From the NCBI GenBank assembly GCA_024734555.1, contig JANPWX010000008.1, positions 7,555,933-7,619,932 on the forward strand: DNA of 64,000 nucleotides, written 5' to 3'. Below, in pieces: positions 36,901 to 49,017 of the stretch. Every line of letters begins with the position of its first letter. Position 1 is the first letter of the stretch. The position numbers and the translations under genes are program-made. The stretch comes from Trochalopteron elliotii (Eukaryota > Chordata > Aves > Passeriformes > Leiothrichidae). The notes below the pieces were generated by a model. It did not search any database and was not told the DNA's origin. It saw only the letters and a list, made by a program, of their open reading frames with translations.

Positions 36901-39900
36901 ATAGCAAATTGTTATCCCATGTTGAAGGAATGCTTTAACACTGACACTAGAATCTTGTGCAATAAGAAGAAAAATTAAAACTAGCATGTTAAGAGGGACA
37001 CCTGGTATGATGAACTCAACTGAATATAATGGATTACATGAAAGACTGATGAATTACATGAAAAAATACAGAAACTACTAAATGCACTGTGTTGAACGTC
37101 ATTAAAATTGTCCTTGAGTTACAGGACATGATGGATCCCTCAGAAGGGCAGGAGCTTGTGGTTAACACCTATAACAGATGAATCACAAAATGGGCTGTAC
37201 TTTATCTTGCTAGATCTAAACTTTATCTAAACAGGGTGTTGCCAAGTCAGAAGCCCTGTCCAAGTGACCGGAGCCAGGTGAGGACAGCCAGAATGAGGTA
37301 GAGTTGCTGTGCCCCTGCATTTTGGGTGTGATTGCATCAGTTCTTGTGTCTCCCAGGACCACTGGAGCCAATGCACACATGCAAGAGCTTTCAATGATTC
37401 TGAATACAGCTATTGCTTAATACCAGCCAAGCAACAAGTCTAGAAATCAGAGATCATGGGTTTAGCTAGTTTATCCATAAGAAGATTAAAAAGGATCCAT
37501 TTGGTTTTAAGAATACTTAGAAGGGGGAAAAGAATGAACACCAGGTATTTCCTCAAGCTAACAAAAGAAGACACTGCAAGGTGTTGTCAGTGCATAAGAA
37601 CAGAAGCTACATAAGTTTCAGTGGCTTTAATTGATGTGATTTTTTGCACCTTTAATGCAAGTCTTGTGATTATCGGGATTTTTCATAAAGCCTCCACCTG
37701 CTGTAATTATTTCATTCCTAGCATCAGTGTTTCCACTAAAAAAAAATAAAATGGATTTCTATCCCTCAGTGGCTTCAGACAAAAAATATTTCTACTATGA
37801 AAACGGAAGTCTAAGGTACAGAACAAGAATGAAAAAAAATCCACCTTTTTATGTATGATGTTGGCAATGGGGATATTAAGCTGAGAATTAAAAGCACAAC
37901 AGTTTTTAGTGCTAAGAGGTACTTAGCAACAGATTGTACAGATGTGTTGCCCCATTACATGGAGTCTTTAATTTGCATGAATGTCTGGAATGACACAAAA
38001 AGTTTATTCGGTCTCTTGGAAATGAAAATATTAAAGGTACTTTGGCTTGTGTTGTGCAAAAAATGGAATTAGATGCCTGTCATGGTTCTTCCCCAACTTT
38101 AAAAAAAGCCCACAGAATATAATTCCCAGCCCTGTGTCCTGTTTGCAATGCATCCTGGAGAGATGCTCTGTCAGCCTCACGCTGCAAATACCCTGCAAGA
38201 GCTGTCTTGTACATTCTCAGAGGATTTGTTATCTTTTGGTCACAGGTCTTTGATACTGCTACCTCATAAAAGCTTCAAAGAAAAAAAAAAAGAAAGGAAA
38301 ACAGAAGTAGATGTTCAGAATGAAAGGAGGAATAAACAAAACAGAAGCCCAGCACCTTGAGAAAGTGTGACTACCCTGAGTCTGTGTTTTAGAGGTAAAT
38401 GAAGGCTAGACAAGTGAGCACACAGCAGTCTTGAAAACAGCACATTCTCTTTTGGGAGAAGAAAAAAAAAAGAAAAGAAAAAAGACACATAATTCAGTTC
38501 TGTCACCATACATTGCATAAGGGTTTTTTCAGTCATATCAGACACTTTCTGATGTAACAAGTTTTGTCAGCAGCTTGATGTGCCAGCGCAACGTGACTCA
38601 AGAGAACCTCAAAGGAACTGATTGTTCCAGGTGTGTTTTGTTTAGAAACACAATGTTTTCCCAGGTTCCAGTCTTCGAAATAGTGCCAGGCTGGAGCAGA
38701 CTCATATTGCTGGAAGACTCAGATAATTTTGCTGAGCTTACAAGAGGATATCCCTTCAAGACACTCTCTGTAAAGCATGTGGGGCTGTCACATGTGTCTC
38801 ATGAAATGAACTGAAATGCTGAGCTAGCAGAGTTAGGTTATTATTTATAGAGCCCTACTCTTTCAGGTATGTACAGAAGATAGTGCCAAATATGTAGCAC
38901 TGTCCATACTTCTCAATTTGAGCACTGAACATATTCATTTGGAGAGAAAATGGAAAAGGCAAAGTATAATGAATGGAAAGAAGAAAGGTGAACCAGTTGT
39001 GAATGCCACCTTAAGCCTCTTTGGGAGCGCTGTCCATTCATTACATCCATTAATAGTCTCATTTATCCCATCTAAACAGAAACTTTCTTTCCGTTTCCTT
39101 GCACTGCGCTTGGTCCACTGCTGACATCTTGCACTATGCCAGCAAAACCAACTCAGTAATTACCAAGGACTCATCTGAAGAGAGGAAGCATGAGCCTCAC
39201 GTAGTTCCTCATTCTCACAGAAAAGCCTTCAGACTATGCTGCAGAAATAGAGCAGAAATTTAAAAGGATACAGAGAAATATTATAAATTATTGCCTGTAA
39301 TTTATTTGGCTAAAAGATAATCAGTTATTGAGTTGTCCAAAGTGGGCCAGTCACTGTATTTCTTATTATTGTACAAAAAAGGGGAGATATTACATAGGAG
39401 GTGGGTGGGAGAATATGATTTTCAACTTGTCATGATATAGTTGCGGAAGGTTTAAGGTTATTTACTAGGGCAGGAAGAATTAAAATAACTGACATTTTTC
39501 CCTTCAAACAAATAAGATCTAAACATAGCCCTCTTTCTTCAGTCGCTCAGCATGACTTAGGGAAGGCAAAAGCCCTCTGCAGTGGCTGAGGTATGATGCA
39601 GACCTACACACTGACAGAAATATCAAAGAAGCTTCACAACCTACTTCAGATCACACAAAAAAAGGAGGTGAAATGCTGTCTTCAGAGAAGAAGGTTCAAA
39701 AGTTATATTGCTTGACCATTTTCTAGTTGACTGATAGCTACAAAACACCTTCAAAAAACTGTGAGCAACACTGTGACAAATAAACGGTGACAGACATAGA
39801 GTAAGGGAAAGAAAAAATGGAACAAAAGTTGCAAAATTGAAAACATTATATAAATTGAATAATCATGGCAATCAATAACTTTTTTAACTGTGGTATTCCC

Positions 39901-40191
39901 TGAGAGCTGTGAAGACTTAAGGGGCATAAATGGAAAAAAACCCATACAAACAAACAAAAAAAATCCCTAAAATTAGGAGAGCCAAATTTTGTTTGAAAAC
40001 TTCTACCATCTCTCTCTGCCACCTCTAGATATAGCTGAAGAAATCTGCTATTTTTGTAACTGGCTGAAAGCTGGTAGGAAAGCTTTGCTCAATTCACTTG
40101 AATATTTTTAACTTTACAGCCTTTGGAAGAGTTTGCTGGACTTCACTTCTAATGAACCAGTGAAGTCAGTGTGTTCCAGTGAAGTTCTAAA
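36901..40191. other. Non-coding stretch
   Basis: No gene was recognised. A-rich/GA-rich runs occur at 38278-38300 and 38459-38483. A plus-strand 79-codon frame at 38575-38814 shows no domain. Confidence 0.55.
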
Positions 40192-40250
40192 AATACAACA
40201 AGACAAATAAAATAAAATAATAATAAATAAAAATAAAACAAGACAAAAAG
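40192..40250. repeat. A-rich low-complexity block with flanking direct repeat
   Basis: Mixed AATAAA, AATAA and AAAAT units lie between two copies of ACAAGACAAA (about 40198 and 40238). Confidence 0.85.
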
Positions 40251-40559
40251 GGTCTTGGAAAGCCACTGAGACACATACAGCATGACAGTTCAAAAATAGA
40301 TAAGCAAGAAGAGCAGCAGCCCAAACCAGTACATACGCTACACGCTTCAGCTAGGTCTGCTGTCTTTGCATACTTGTCTCTTGACTGGATGCAGGTATGG
40401 CTTATTCTGTGTTCTTATTTCTAAATAAAGGAACATCTAAGTCAAACAACTCTTCTGTTTCCTGTTGTCAATACCTGAGCAGTAGAGATGAGAAGCCTGT
40501 CAAGAACCACTCTGTTGGTTTTTTGTGTTGATAATACAGAGAAAATACTATTTGTGCAG

Positions 40560-40760
40560 CCAGCACCATCTCAAATACAGTGTAAGAGCAGCTGTGCCTA
40601 ATTACATTAGGTGGCTTTCTGTCAACGGCCTTGAGAACAAACTGTGTGTCTTATTTGTCAGGTGAGCTCCAATTGTTAGCAAGGCACACCCATTATTCTT
40701 TATGGGCTTGGCGTGTTGTTTCTGCTTTCACTGATTAAGGAGATAGTGCCCCTTATGGCA
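40560..40760. promoter_or_regulatory. Enhancer-like non-coding block
   Basis: This segment has balanced base composition and many transcription-factor-like words. They include a perfect inverted repeat CCTAAT (40597-40602) and ATTAGG (40606-40611) around TAC, which gives TAAT-N3-ATTA, the architecture bound by homeodomain dimers. It also has GAGCTCCAATTGTTAG and CACTGATTAAGG. This resembles conserved non-coding elements near developmental genes, but conservation cannot be seen from one genome. Confidence 0.25.
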
Positions 40761-42209
40761 GGTCACAAACTGGATTCTGTAATAGAGGACATTAGAGGTT
40801 TACAGCTTTTTTTGGGAAAAGAAAGAAAAAGCAAGCAAGAGCACGACACAATGGGCATTGACCAGCTCTATTGGGACTTTGTCATTATAGCACCAGGGAA
40901 CAAATGATCATTTCTCAAAGACTACTGATATTCTGATCTACAGGGCAGACACATTCAGCATGTTTTTATCCTTGAGACTTTATTCTCACTGAATCTTGCT
41001 TGTAAACCTAGTAAGGTCTTGGTATGTGTCCCACTTTCTCTAATATCCTTGGGAAATGTGAAGAGCTGCTCAGCAGCAGGCTGACTTTAGGTGCCCCTCC
41101 ATCACTTCTGAGAAAGGGCCACTTCAGTGCGTTGGTAGTAGCATAACAAGATTGAGAACCTCTTGATACCACCTGCATTACACAGTACATCACAGCCTCT
41201 GACAAGGCATATTACCTGGGTGATATCCATCTGATCTTTCACTGCAGTGATGGCACTTTGGTGAGCTGTTAAGGTAGGAATTGCTCTTTTCATCTGCCAT
41301 AGTCCAGCAGTTCTACAGAAATATTTGGTCTTAACTAAATGATATGATGGTCAAACATGCTTTATTTTTAATCACTCTTTGGATGATTTATTTTGTGTAC
41401 ATTCAATCTAATGGGCAAGTACTTCCAAGGGTAAACATATTAAGCAGCTCTTGAAAAACCTATACAAAACAAGATTCTAAATCTGCTTGCAGTGCATTAA
41501 TCAAATGACAGAGTAAGCAAATATTGATATGTAATTTAATCTCACACTTTAAACTGTCCACAAATAAAGACATACAAATCCATATAGAGGGTTTCCATAT
41601 CTGTCCCTTGGTTCATAAACAAGCATAAGCCCCACTGTGTTATAAGGCAGAGAACATGAGTTTAGGAATGTGCTTCTTAGGAATCTGAACTAGAGTGTGC
41701 AAAAACATACCAATAACAGCTTTTAATTAAAAGTGGCATGACTGAAAATGGAGCAAAACAGATACTAATGCCAAAAGCAGCCTCTTGATCATCACAATGG
41801 ATTTGTGCATGATGGCTGAGCACATTTTTAGACAGGTTGGTAAGGTTTGCAGTGGGCTTTAGAGCATGACTGTTGATGACAGGATGTTGCCAATCTGCAA
41901 ACAGAGCTCAGCAGCATTAGCAAAATTAACTGCAATAAGTAACTGCAAGGAATGTGCTGTACCATAGGCAGAGACACATCAGCCTCTACTGAGGCAGGGA
42001 CAAAAAGCTTAAAGATGTCCTACTCCTGCCTAAAGTAAGCCATTGCTTTAATGATACACCCTGGCTCTGAGTTGACTCTGGAATAGACCTGTCCCTTCCA
42101 CATCTGAGCTCCCACAGCTCTGCCATGACAAATTCTGCACAGGTAAAAGGACTGCTTCCATATGGGTGGTGAAAAACTGTGTTTAAAAGAGCAGCTCCTG
42201 ACTACAGAC
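40761..42209. other. Non-coding stretch
   Basis: No gene or repeat was recognised. Open frames are short and featureless. Confidence 0.55.
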
Positions 42210-42525
42210 ATCTCTGAAGCAGAGATTCCCCTGCAATGCCTGTAAAGACCACATTGGAGCAGATACCCACACTGCTGGCCCATGCTGGAGCAGGGGAATA
42301 TTCCCTTAGAAGAAAAAGCCAGTGGTGGAGCAGGTTTATCCTGAAGGACTGCTCCCCATGGAGGACCCACACCAGAGCAGGGGAACAGTGTGAGAAGGAA
42401 GAAGCAGAAAGGAGATTTCAGGGGATCACAGCTGCCCATTGTCCATCTCCCTGTGCTGTTGGGTAGGGGAAGGTAGAAGAGTGGTATCAGAGGGTGAAAT
42501 TGAGCCTAAAAGCAGCCATGATTTG
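42210..42525 (+). mobile_element. Avian ERV LTR-family fragment, middle part
   Basis: The text matches an LTR-type repeat I know from avian genomes, characterised by repeated GGAGCAG units and the phrases TTTATCCTGAAGGACTGC, GAGGACCCACACC and AGAGCAGGGGAACAGTGTGAG, then a segment like GGTGAAATTGAGCCT. The GGAGCAG-type unit recurs several times at roughly 40-50 bp, so the segment is internally repetitive. Neither LTR end is present and there is no coding part. I do not assign a family name. A 139-codon minus-strand frame across it is a shadow. Confidence 0.75.
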
Positions 42526-45500
42526 TGGAGAATCCTAATTTTTGGTTCGCTTAAACTCATGCCTTGGACTGGAATACACAGGACAGGTATTCTCTTTTCC
42601 TGCCTGGGCAGGGCATTTGTGTGATGCTCACATAGGTGAACCACTTATATATACAATTTACAAGTCTCTGAACTCCTGCCTTTTCTGGCTCACAATCAAT
42701 AAATGGCTTCTGATGTTTACTTAAAATAATTTGATTTAAATACCCATTAAACTATTGTGAAGGTCAAGACCAAGATTCATAAATCTAGGGACAGAGAATG
42801 CATGTGCAGAACACAAAGAAGAAATGGAGTGATAGGAAATAAATTCACAATGCAATAATGAGAGATTAAACAGTTGATACAAGTATGATTGATGAGCTTT
42901 ATCATAGAAAAATTGCAGAAGCTCTCTGATTTCTTCTAGAAAAGGATTATGGGTATCAAAACCTCAGAATTTATTATTCAGATACATATCACATTTGAAT
43001 TACTTCAAGCATCTTTTAGCACAGTGACAAGAGCCTTCCTATCAGGACAACATACATTTCAAAGACACAATAAGCATCTAGTTTCCTTTATTAGAAGGAA
43101 ACTGTATATTCACAAAAATAAAATATTGAAATAGCAGTACTGGATATGAGTTCAAATAAAGCACACTCTTCCTTTTCATAGGCCACATCGAGATGAGGAC
43201 AAAAACCTTTCACATAAACTTGTTTTGATATTTCTATACTATGAAGTGTCAAATCCAATAGTGTTTTTTCATAGAACCACTAGTTTCTGCAGGAAACAAT
43301 GTGGTTGTCTTGCCAGACAATGCATTTTCTGTCAAGTGTATCTACCAGGCCATAAGAGATTTGTCTCTATAATTCATGCCAAAGAACGTTTTTCTCTACC
43401 AGAAGAATTTTTTTCTCTATCAGACTCCACTGTAAATTAAAAACTTCCTGTGTCTAATTTCTGAGATGCTGTGTTCGCTCATTGCTGTGATTTTTGCTGG
43501 CATATGCTCTGCCTGTCCCATGGAGCTGCTTGCCAGTGCTGCTTTGGCAATTCTGTGGAGGTGTGAGGCCAAAGAGTCACCTTCCACATACAAAGATTTA
43601 AATAATTTCAGGACCCGTTGGTTCCCGAGTGTGCGGAAGGGGCACAAGGAGGCAAAGCTGGCTGCACAGATCATTGAATAAATGAGAAGAGCCTTAGGGC
43701 ACCTAGAGACAGTTCAAGCAGAAGGAGCTGCCCACACTTTGCCTTTTACACTGATGCCCTGTAAAATTTAGACCTTGGAATGCTGTACTCATTGGAAAGA
43801 AGTCTTAAAATGTCACTGCTTACAACACGAGACACACATTTAAAACTGTTGTCTAACTGTGCCATGTCTGTCTCTTTCCTGCTTTCCTTCAGCTTCCCAG
43901 TGAAGCAGTGATGTCCTGTGAGGAAGGGTGCACCAGGAGTGCTTCATTAGAGGCTCAGTTCTGCAGCAGGCTTGGGGATCAGAGCAGGTGAGCAGCCACC
44001 TGCAAGTGGTGTGACTGCCCAAAGCTGTGACTGCACACTGTACAGAGCATGTGCTTGCTGTAATGCAACATGAACCAAGGTTCCGGGCTTAAAATGGTTA
44101 TTAGTTTACCTGCAAAATGTAAGCATGGGCTCTACAAAGTGTGAGCCACAGATGAAGGCTTCTTGAAGTCCTTCATAAAAAAATATAATGCCTTGTTCCA
44201 AAGATAACAGAAGATATGGCTCTGGCAGAAACAAAGAGAACAAAAGGGAAATCAGGTTCCTGGGAATGTCAAAGCATCTTTCCCCATGAGTTCTAAATTT
44301 ATGCATTTTTTCAGTATTGCAATTCACAGATAATAGCTGAATTTCCTGATTCTTCATGGTGTAAGGCATTTTTGTAAGGATTTCTAATCACAATTTGCCC
44401 TGTTGGTTTCATTTGAAGTTAATAAGGTATGAGGTGTGGGAACTGTACCACCAATCCAATCTACCATGATTCTTTAGGCTGTGAGATAAACTCAGTGAAT
44501 TATTGCCCATTGAAAGAGATCACCATGCAGTGGCAGAGGAAATGGCAAGGCAGCAGAAATCAAGAAAGGATTTAAAGTTGGTAAATCTGGAAGGGGAAAG
44601 GTTGCACCTGATCTCTGCTATTCCCAAACTGCTGTTTTAAAACATGTGTAGCTTGTTCATAAATGGAAGTTTAAGATGTCAGTTTTGATTCTTGCTTATT
44701 TTGATGATTGCAACTATATGGAACAGGTTTTTTAGATGGAAAGCAAAAAAGAATAATCATTAGTGTCTCATGCTCTGGCACTGGATGTCATTAAATAATT
44801 AGTGTTTTCCAGTCTGCAGAGCTGCAGCATTGACATCTCTGTCATTCTAGGTACAGTAAGTGAATCTCAGTAGTTTATGGACTGCATCATACATAAATGA
44901 GTTTGTAGCAAAGGATTTTCTAGATTTGCTCCACTGATAACATGCACCTTAGGTGATACAACTGTGTCAGTTCATTAACTGGCAGTACCTTCCAAACACA
45001 TCAAGTCTTCTTTCACAGGTTGTTATCATCTTTTGTGATGAAGAGTTGTAAGTAAAAGTGAAATAAAAATGGAGGGACATTTTTGTGCGAGATCTGAATT
45101 AATATTCCTCTTGTTTTTTAAAGAAAGATCTTAAAAATTTTCCAGTTTTGTTCTCTGATATTACTTATCATTCAAGGATGATATAATAATATATTCATAA
45201 TTTAGGCTCCTATTCTTCATGTATTTCTGTCTAAAGTGGGTTTAACCTGATTCCTAATTAACTTTGTTATTTTTACCATATTAAGAAATGAAATGAAAAT
45301 TTCTATAAGAAAATGATGAGTTTTAGTTCCACAAGCTACTGATGTTAATTGGGATCCAGGCTATGTTAGGTTTTAGTAGGCATTTTTTTTTTTTTAATCT
45401 CAGCATCTAGGACTTAAAGGTAGGGTTGTTAACTGCCTTTAATTAGAAAAGTGACTTTACATTCTCTGACATTTGCTCCACGTTTTTTTCACACTTGACT

Positions 45501-45759
45501 CAGTGGAAATTAATTTGGAAATGATACAAGGCAAGGTGTTACTTTCCAGTTGCACTTGCTTGTGACTATTTTCTTTCTAAAGAAGGAAAATATTAACTGC
45601 CTGTCTCTGTAAATGCCTCTCTTATTTTGACATGATTCTCTGATCTGCTCTTACCTTCCTGATGCCCTCCCTCCACAGCTGTGTGGTCACCTCCCCACAC
45701 AGTTTCACAGGAGGGGAACACTTCCTGTCCTGTGCAGGGAACCCCACAGCAGCACTCAC
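42526..45759. other. Non-coding stretch
   Basis: No gene was recognised. A 13-base T run lies at 45383-45395. A small region near 44760-44840 contains several TAAT/ATTA words. Confidence 0.5.
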
Positions 45760-45832
45760 CAGCTGAAAATCAGCCCAAGCATTATTTGCTGTCTGCATCC
45801 ATTTGTGTGCCAAATCTAGCTGCTTTCTGTCT
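45760..45832 (-). CDS. Possible 73-bp internal coding exon, unidentified
   Basis: On the minus strand an acceptor-like TTTTCTTCAG is followed by 73 bases and then by GTGAGT (plus ACTCAC at 45754-45759), an excellent donor. One frame is open through the segment and reads DRKQLDLAHKWMQTANNAW and on to DFQL, a helix-like, protein-looking peptide. The frame is also open for some way on both sides. No family match came to mind. A 73-bp exon would change reading phase, so neighbours must compensate, and none were recognised. Chance splice-like borders are common in vertebrate introns, so confidence is low. Confidence 0.22.
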
Positions 45833-47821
45833 CTGAAGAAAATTGCATGCAAAATCAATAAGCTCAGGGAAAACGACTATAAAAATACAATTCTTTAAGT
45901 GGAAGGAAAGTAAATTGCCTATAGTGCTCAGGTAGTTTTGGATTTGTTGCCTGTTTCCATATGAGAGATTTCCTTCCCAATAACTTAAGTCTCAGAAATT
46001 ATTGTTAGTCAGTGTAGGCTTAAAAGTCTGATGCATTAATCTTTATATATGTTCCTTTCTATTGCCTCTTGCTTTATTTATGGAAATCATTTTGCTGGAG
46101 TAATACCATAAGCTATACAACTTGTTTTCATGAGGAACTGAAGTTGTAAAAAATGACTCAAAATAAAACTAGACATGAAATATCATTTGAAAAGCACCAC
46201 ATAACAATTACAAATATTTATTACTTGCAGTAAATATTGTACCAGTTTCTATGTAGGTGAGGCTTTTTAATACTGCTACAAGCCACTATTTATACCTCTT
46301 CTTTATTATCCAGGAGTTTAAAACCTCTCAAGTGCCTCCTCCTTACTTTGAGGATTCACAGGCCACCTAGTATCTTTTTACACTTCGCCCATCTAAAAAA
46401 TAGATTTACAACTCTGAAAATAAACTCAGACTACATGGAAGAGCTTTGCCCACAACACAGAGCAGCGTTGGTTTTGGATAGAAAAGAAAACCTCACATTT
46501 TGCAAAAGTAAAGTAACTAAATCTCACCTGAATGGCAGTAAAATATAATATGAAAGGACTTTATTTACCTCCAGTATCTCATCAGCAGTTCTCAAGCTGG
46601 TTTGATTCTTTTAGACTCTCAGTGAGCTCTAAGCTTTTATACTAGCAAGCCAGACACTCAGCTTGGAAGAAACCAGCAGAGGAGTCAGTACTGTAGATGC
46701 CATAGTGTTTACAGCACCTGGTCCATGAACTAAAGGAGAATAATGAAATAAGTAGGATAATTGAACGTGTGCAAATAAACTGAGTTTGATTTGCATCTGT
46801 ATCTCTGGAGCTGGGTATGCAAATACCAATATTTATGCACTAATGTTACACCTGCAGGAATAATCAGAAACACTGTTTCTTGTGTGAAATGCTTTGCCTA
46901 GGTATGAATGCAAAATTTTAATTAAAAAAAAAACCCACCTCTTAAACCTGTGAAGATCTTGATGCTGGAATACTGAGGAAGTGGGGAGGGAGTTAAGAAA
47001 TTGGGATTTAGTTGGCATCTGAAAACCTCCATCTAAACTTTTCTCATATCTGTCATCCTGGGAAGTATCTCCAAGCCTGTTATTCTGTTCCCACCCATGT
47101 CACTGCAACCACAAAAGACAACAATTATTGTAACTCTGTGGGCACCATTGTGTGTCCCACAGTGGTGATGCATGCACAGGGTGTATGACGGCAAAAATGT
47201 GTCAGGGTATTCTGCAGACATTTTAGGATTTAAATATTCATAAGAGAATAATTAATAAGAGAATCATTTGATCCATTAGATTTACAGATGTCAAAGAACT
47301 TGCACACCTGCCTGATTTAAGCACACTGACATCACTGCCCAACCACACTAAAAGGGCAGATGCTATTCCCAGAATCTCTTCACTAGACTGCTAATTAAAA
47401 TACCATTTGCACTAGTGAAACTCTGAAAAACTGGTATTTTCTGATTTTGTTTTTAAAATAATGCAAAAAAATGCAAAATAAAAAAGCCACATAAATTACT
47501 GTAGAAGTGACTCAAATCTGATTCATTCCCAGCATCTACGAATAGGATTATAAACAGCTTCATTTTGTGTTATTCACAAACAAATTTAAGCTTTGTTGTG
47601 ATTGACCAGAACTGACCAGAGCTGTTTCACTGGCCCAAATCCTATCTAAACATGCCTTTTTCTAGTGGTAGACAGGGATATCAACATTCAAATTAATTCA
47701 TTTACAAAACTCCATGTGAACAAATCATTAAAAGAAAACATCTTTTCAAATTGGTTTATAATTTCAGTACTGATAAAATAATTAAGTACTTTTACTTTTC
47801 AATAATCTTGTGGAACGTTGT
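45833..47821. other. Non-coding stretch
   Basis: No gene or interspersed repeat was recognised. Confidence 0.55.
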
Positions 47822-48035
47822 CGTAGAATCAAAGAATATCCTGAGTTGGAAAGGACTCACAAGGATCACCAAAGTCCAGCTCCTGACCCTGTAGAGGACA
47901 CCACAAGAATCACATCATGTACCTGAGTGTTGTGCACATAATTTTTGAGCTCTGTCAGGCTTGGGACTGTGACCACTTCCCCGAAGAGCCTGTTCCAGAG
48001 CCTGGTGGTTAGTTTAGTCTTCAGGTAAAAGTTTA
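47822..48035 (-). mobile_element. CR1 3' region, antisense, third 3'-UTR type
   Basis: The 3' end lies at 47822, with octamer remnants GTAGAATCAAAGAATATC on the plus strand. Diagnostic plus-strand words are CTGAGTTGGAAAGGACTCAC, AAGGATCACC, AGCTCTGTCAGGCTTGGGAC and GAGCCTGTTCCAGAGCC. This 3' untranslated type (CCTGAGTTGGAA) differs from the other copies. Similarity is lost at about 48035. A short piece at about 48085-48115 may be a further remnant. Confidence 0.9.
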
Positions 48036-48149
48036 GCCTTTACATAAGCCTATTGGCCTCAGTTTATGTCATGAAAGGGTAACTAAATACCTGACAGGTC
48101 CCCCAGAGAGGTGTGGAAGGTCCATTTTTTGCAGGATTTTAATAACAGG

Positions 48150-48173
48150 TTGATGTTCTCAAAAGAACATCAA
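48150..48173. repeat. Perfect 10-bp stem hairpin
   Basis: TTGATGTTCT at 48150-48159 and AGAACATCAA at 48164-48173 are exact reverse complements around CAAA. It is too short for a microRNA precursor. Confidence 0.9.
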
Positions 48174-48649
48174 AGATGAAGCAATGATGGCCAACATTCT
48201 GCCTTTGCAGGAGCTCAAAAGAAGTTGGTATTGCTCCCTTAACCTGCAGACTGATAATGGTCTGTGTTTATAAAATAATCAGAAAAACAAAAAAACACAA
48301 AAAATTGAATATTCCTACTTTCACAAACAACAAATACTTTAAACGAAGGAAAATGCAAGCAAGAAATGCATGCTCCCAGGCCAGTTATCTTTCCAAATTA
48401 TCCTTTAGGAAATCTCCCGAAGAAAATGTGGCAAGTCTGAGGTTAAAACAGCAGTTCCTATACTCTCACATGGGAACTATAAGGTTTAAGAGCACCAGTG
48501 CAGCTGGTATGAAGAAACATCTTTCAAAGATTAATCCTTAAATATAGACAGAAGCTGTAGGGTAAGAGTTTGCATTTTAGTTAATGTTGCGGTGCATGAT
48601 TAAGGTTTTTCAAAGTTGTATATGTATTTTGTTTATTTGTTTGTATTGG
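48174..48649. other. Non-coding stretch
   Basis: No gene was recognised. A 94-codon plus-strand frame at 48257-48541 is Lys- and Ser-rich because of local A-rich sequence, and has no domain. Confidence 0.5.
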
Positions 48650-49017
48650 TATGTCCCTTTCAAACTCCCCCACCCCCAATTCCATGTGGTGTCACCCTGG
48701 AGAGAGCACCTTGCCAATCACCCTAATGGACCTAAGAGAAATGCTCTCCCATTTGACCAGGTGCTCAAACCCCCACCTTTCCCATTGTTGTGACAAGCAC
48801 CCCTGTCTTGAACCACCCCCTTCCTTCCCCCCCATTGGCCTGAAGTTCCCTCCTGCCCAGGCTGCACCCTGGATACTTAAGGAGAGAACAAAAGGCCAAA
48901 ATTGGCTCTAGCACGTGAAGATCCATGGAATAAAACCCCTCCAACCCACATCTAGGGTCCACTCTTCCTTCCAAGGCCTCAGCCCACGCTACAGCCAGAG
49001 ATTGAAAACCCATCACA
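48650..49017 (+). mobile_element. Possible solo LTR of an endogenous retrovirus
   Basis: A GC-rich, pyrimidine-rich block of about 370 bp stands out from AT-rich flanks. It begins near TGTCCCTTTC, has a TATA-position element GGATACTTAAGGAG (about 48871), a polyadenylation signal AATAAA about 60 bp further (near 48930), and ends near CCCATCACA at 49017. The order promoter, polyadenylation signal, TG...CA ends is that of an LTR. Clear target-site duplications were not identified, no internal retroviral sequence adjoins it, and I do not recognise the family. The open frames inside it are not accepted as genes. Confidence 0.45.

Noticed and set aside
42020..42439. 139-codon minus-strand open frame
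   Set aside because: Most of it is antisense to an LTR-family fragment and it has no domain.
48085..48115. Possible sense CR1 snippet (CCCAGAGAGGTGTGGAAGG)
   Set aside because: Too short and on the opposite strand to the adjacent CR1 copy, so it could be chance similarity.
48651..48911. 86-codon plus-strand open frame
   Set aside because: It falls in a C-rich LTR-like element. The Pro/Ser-rich translation is a composition effect.
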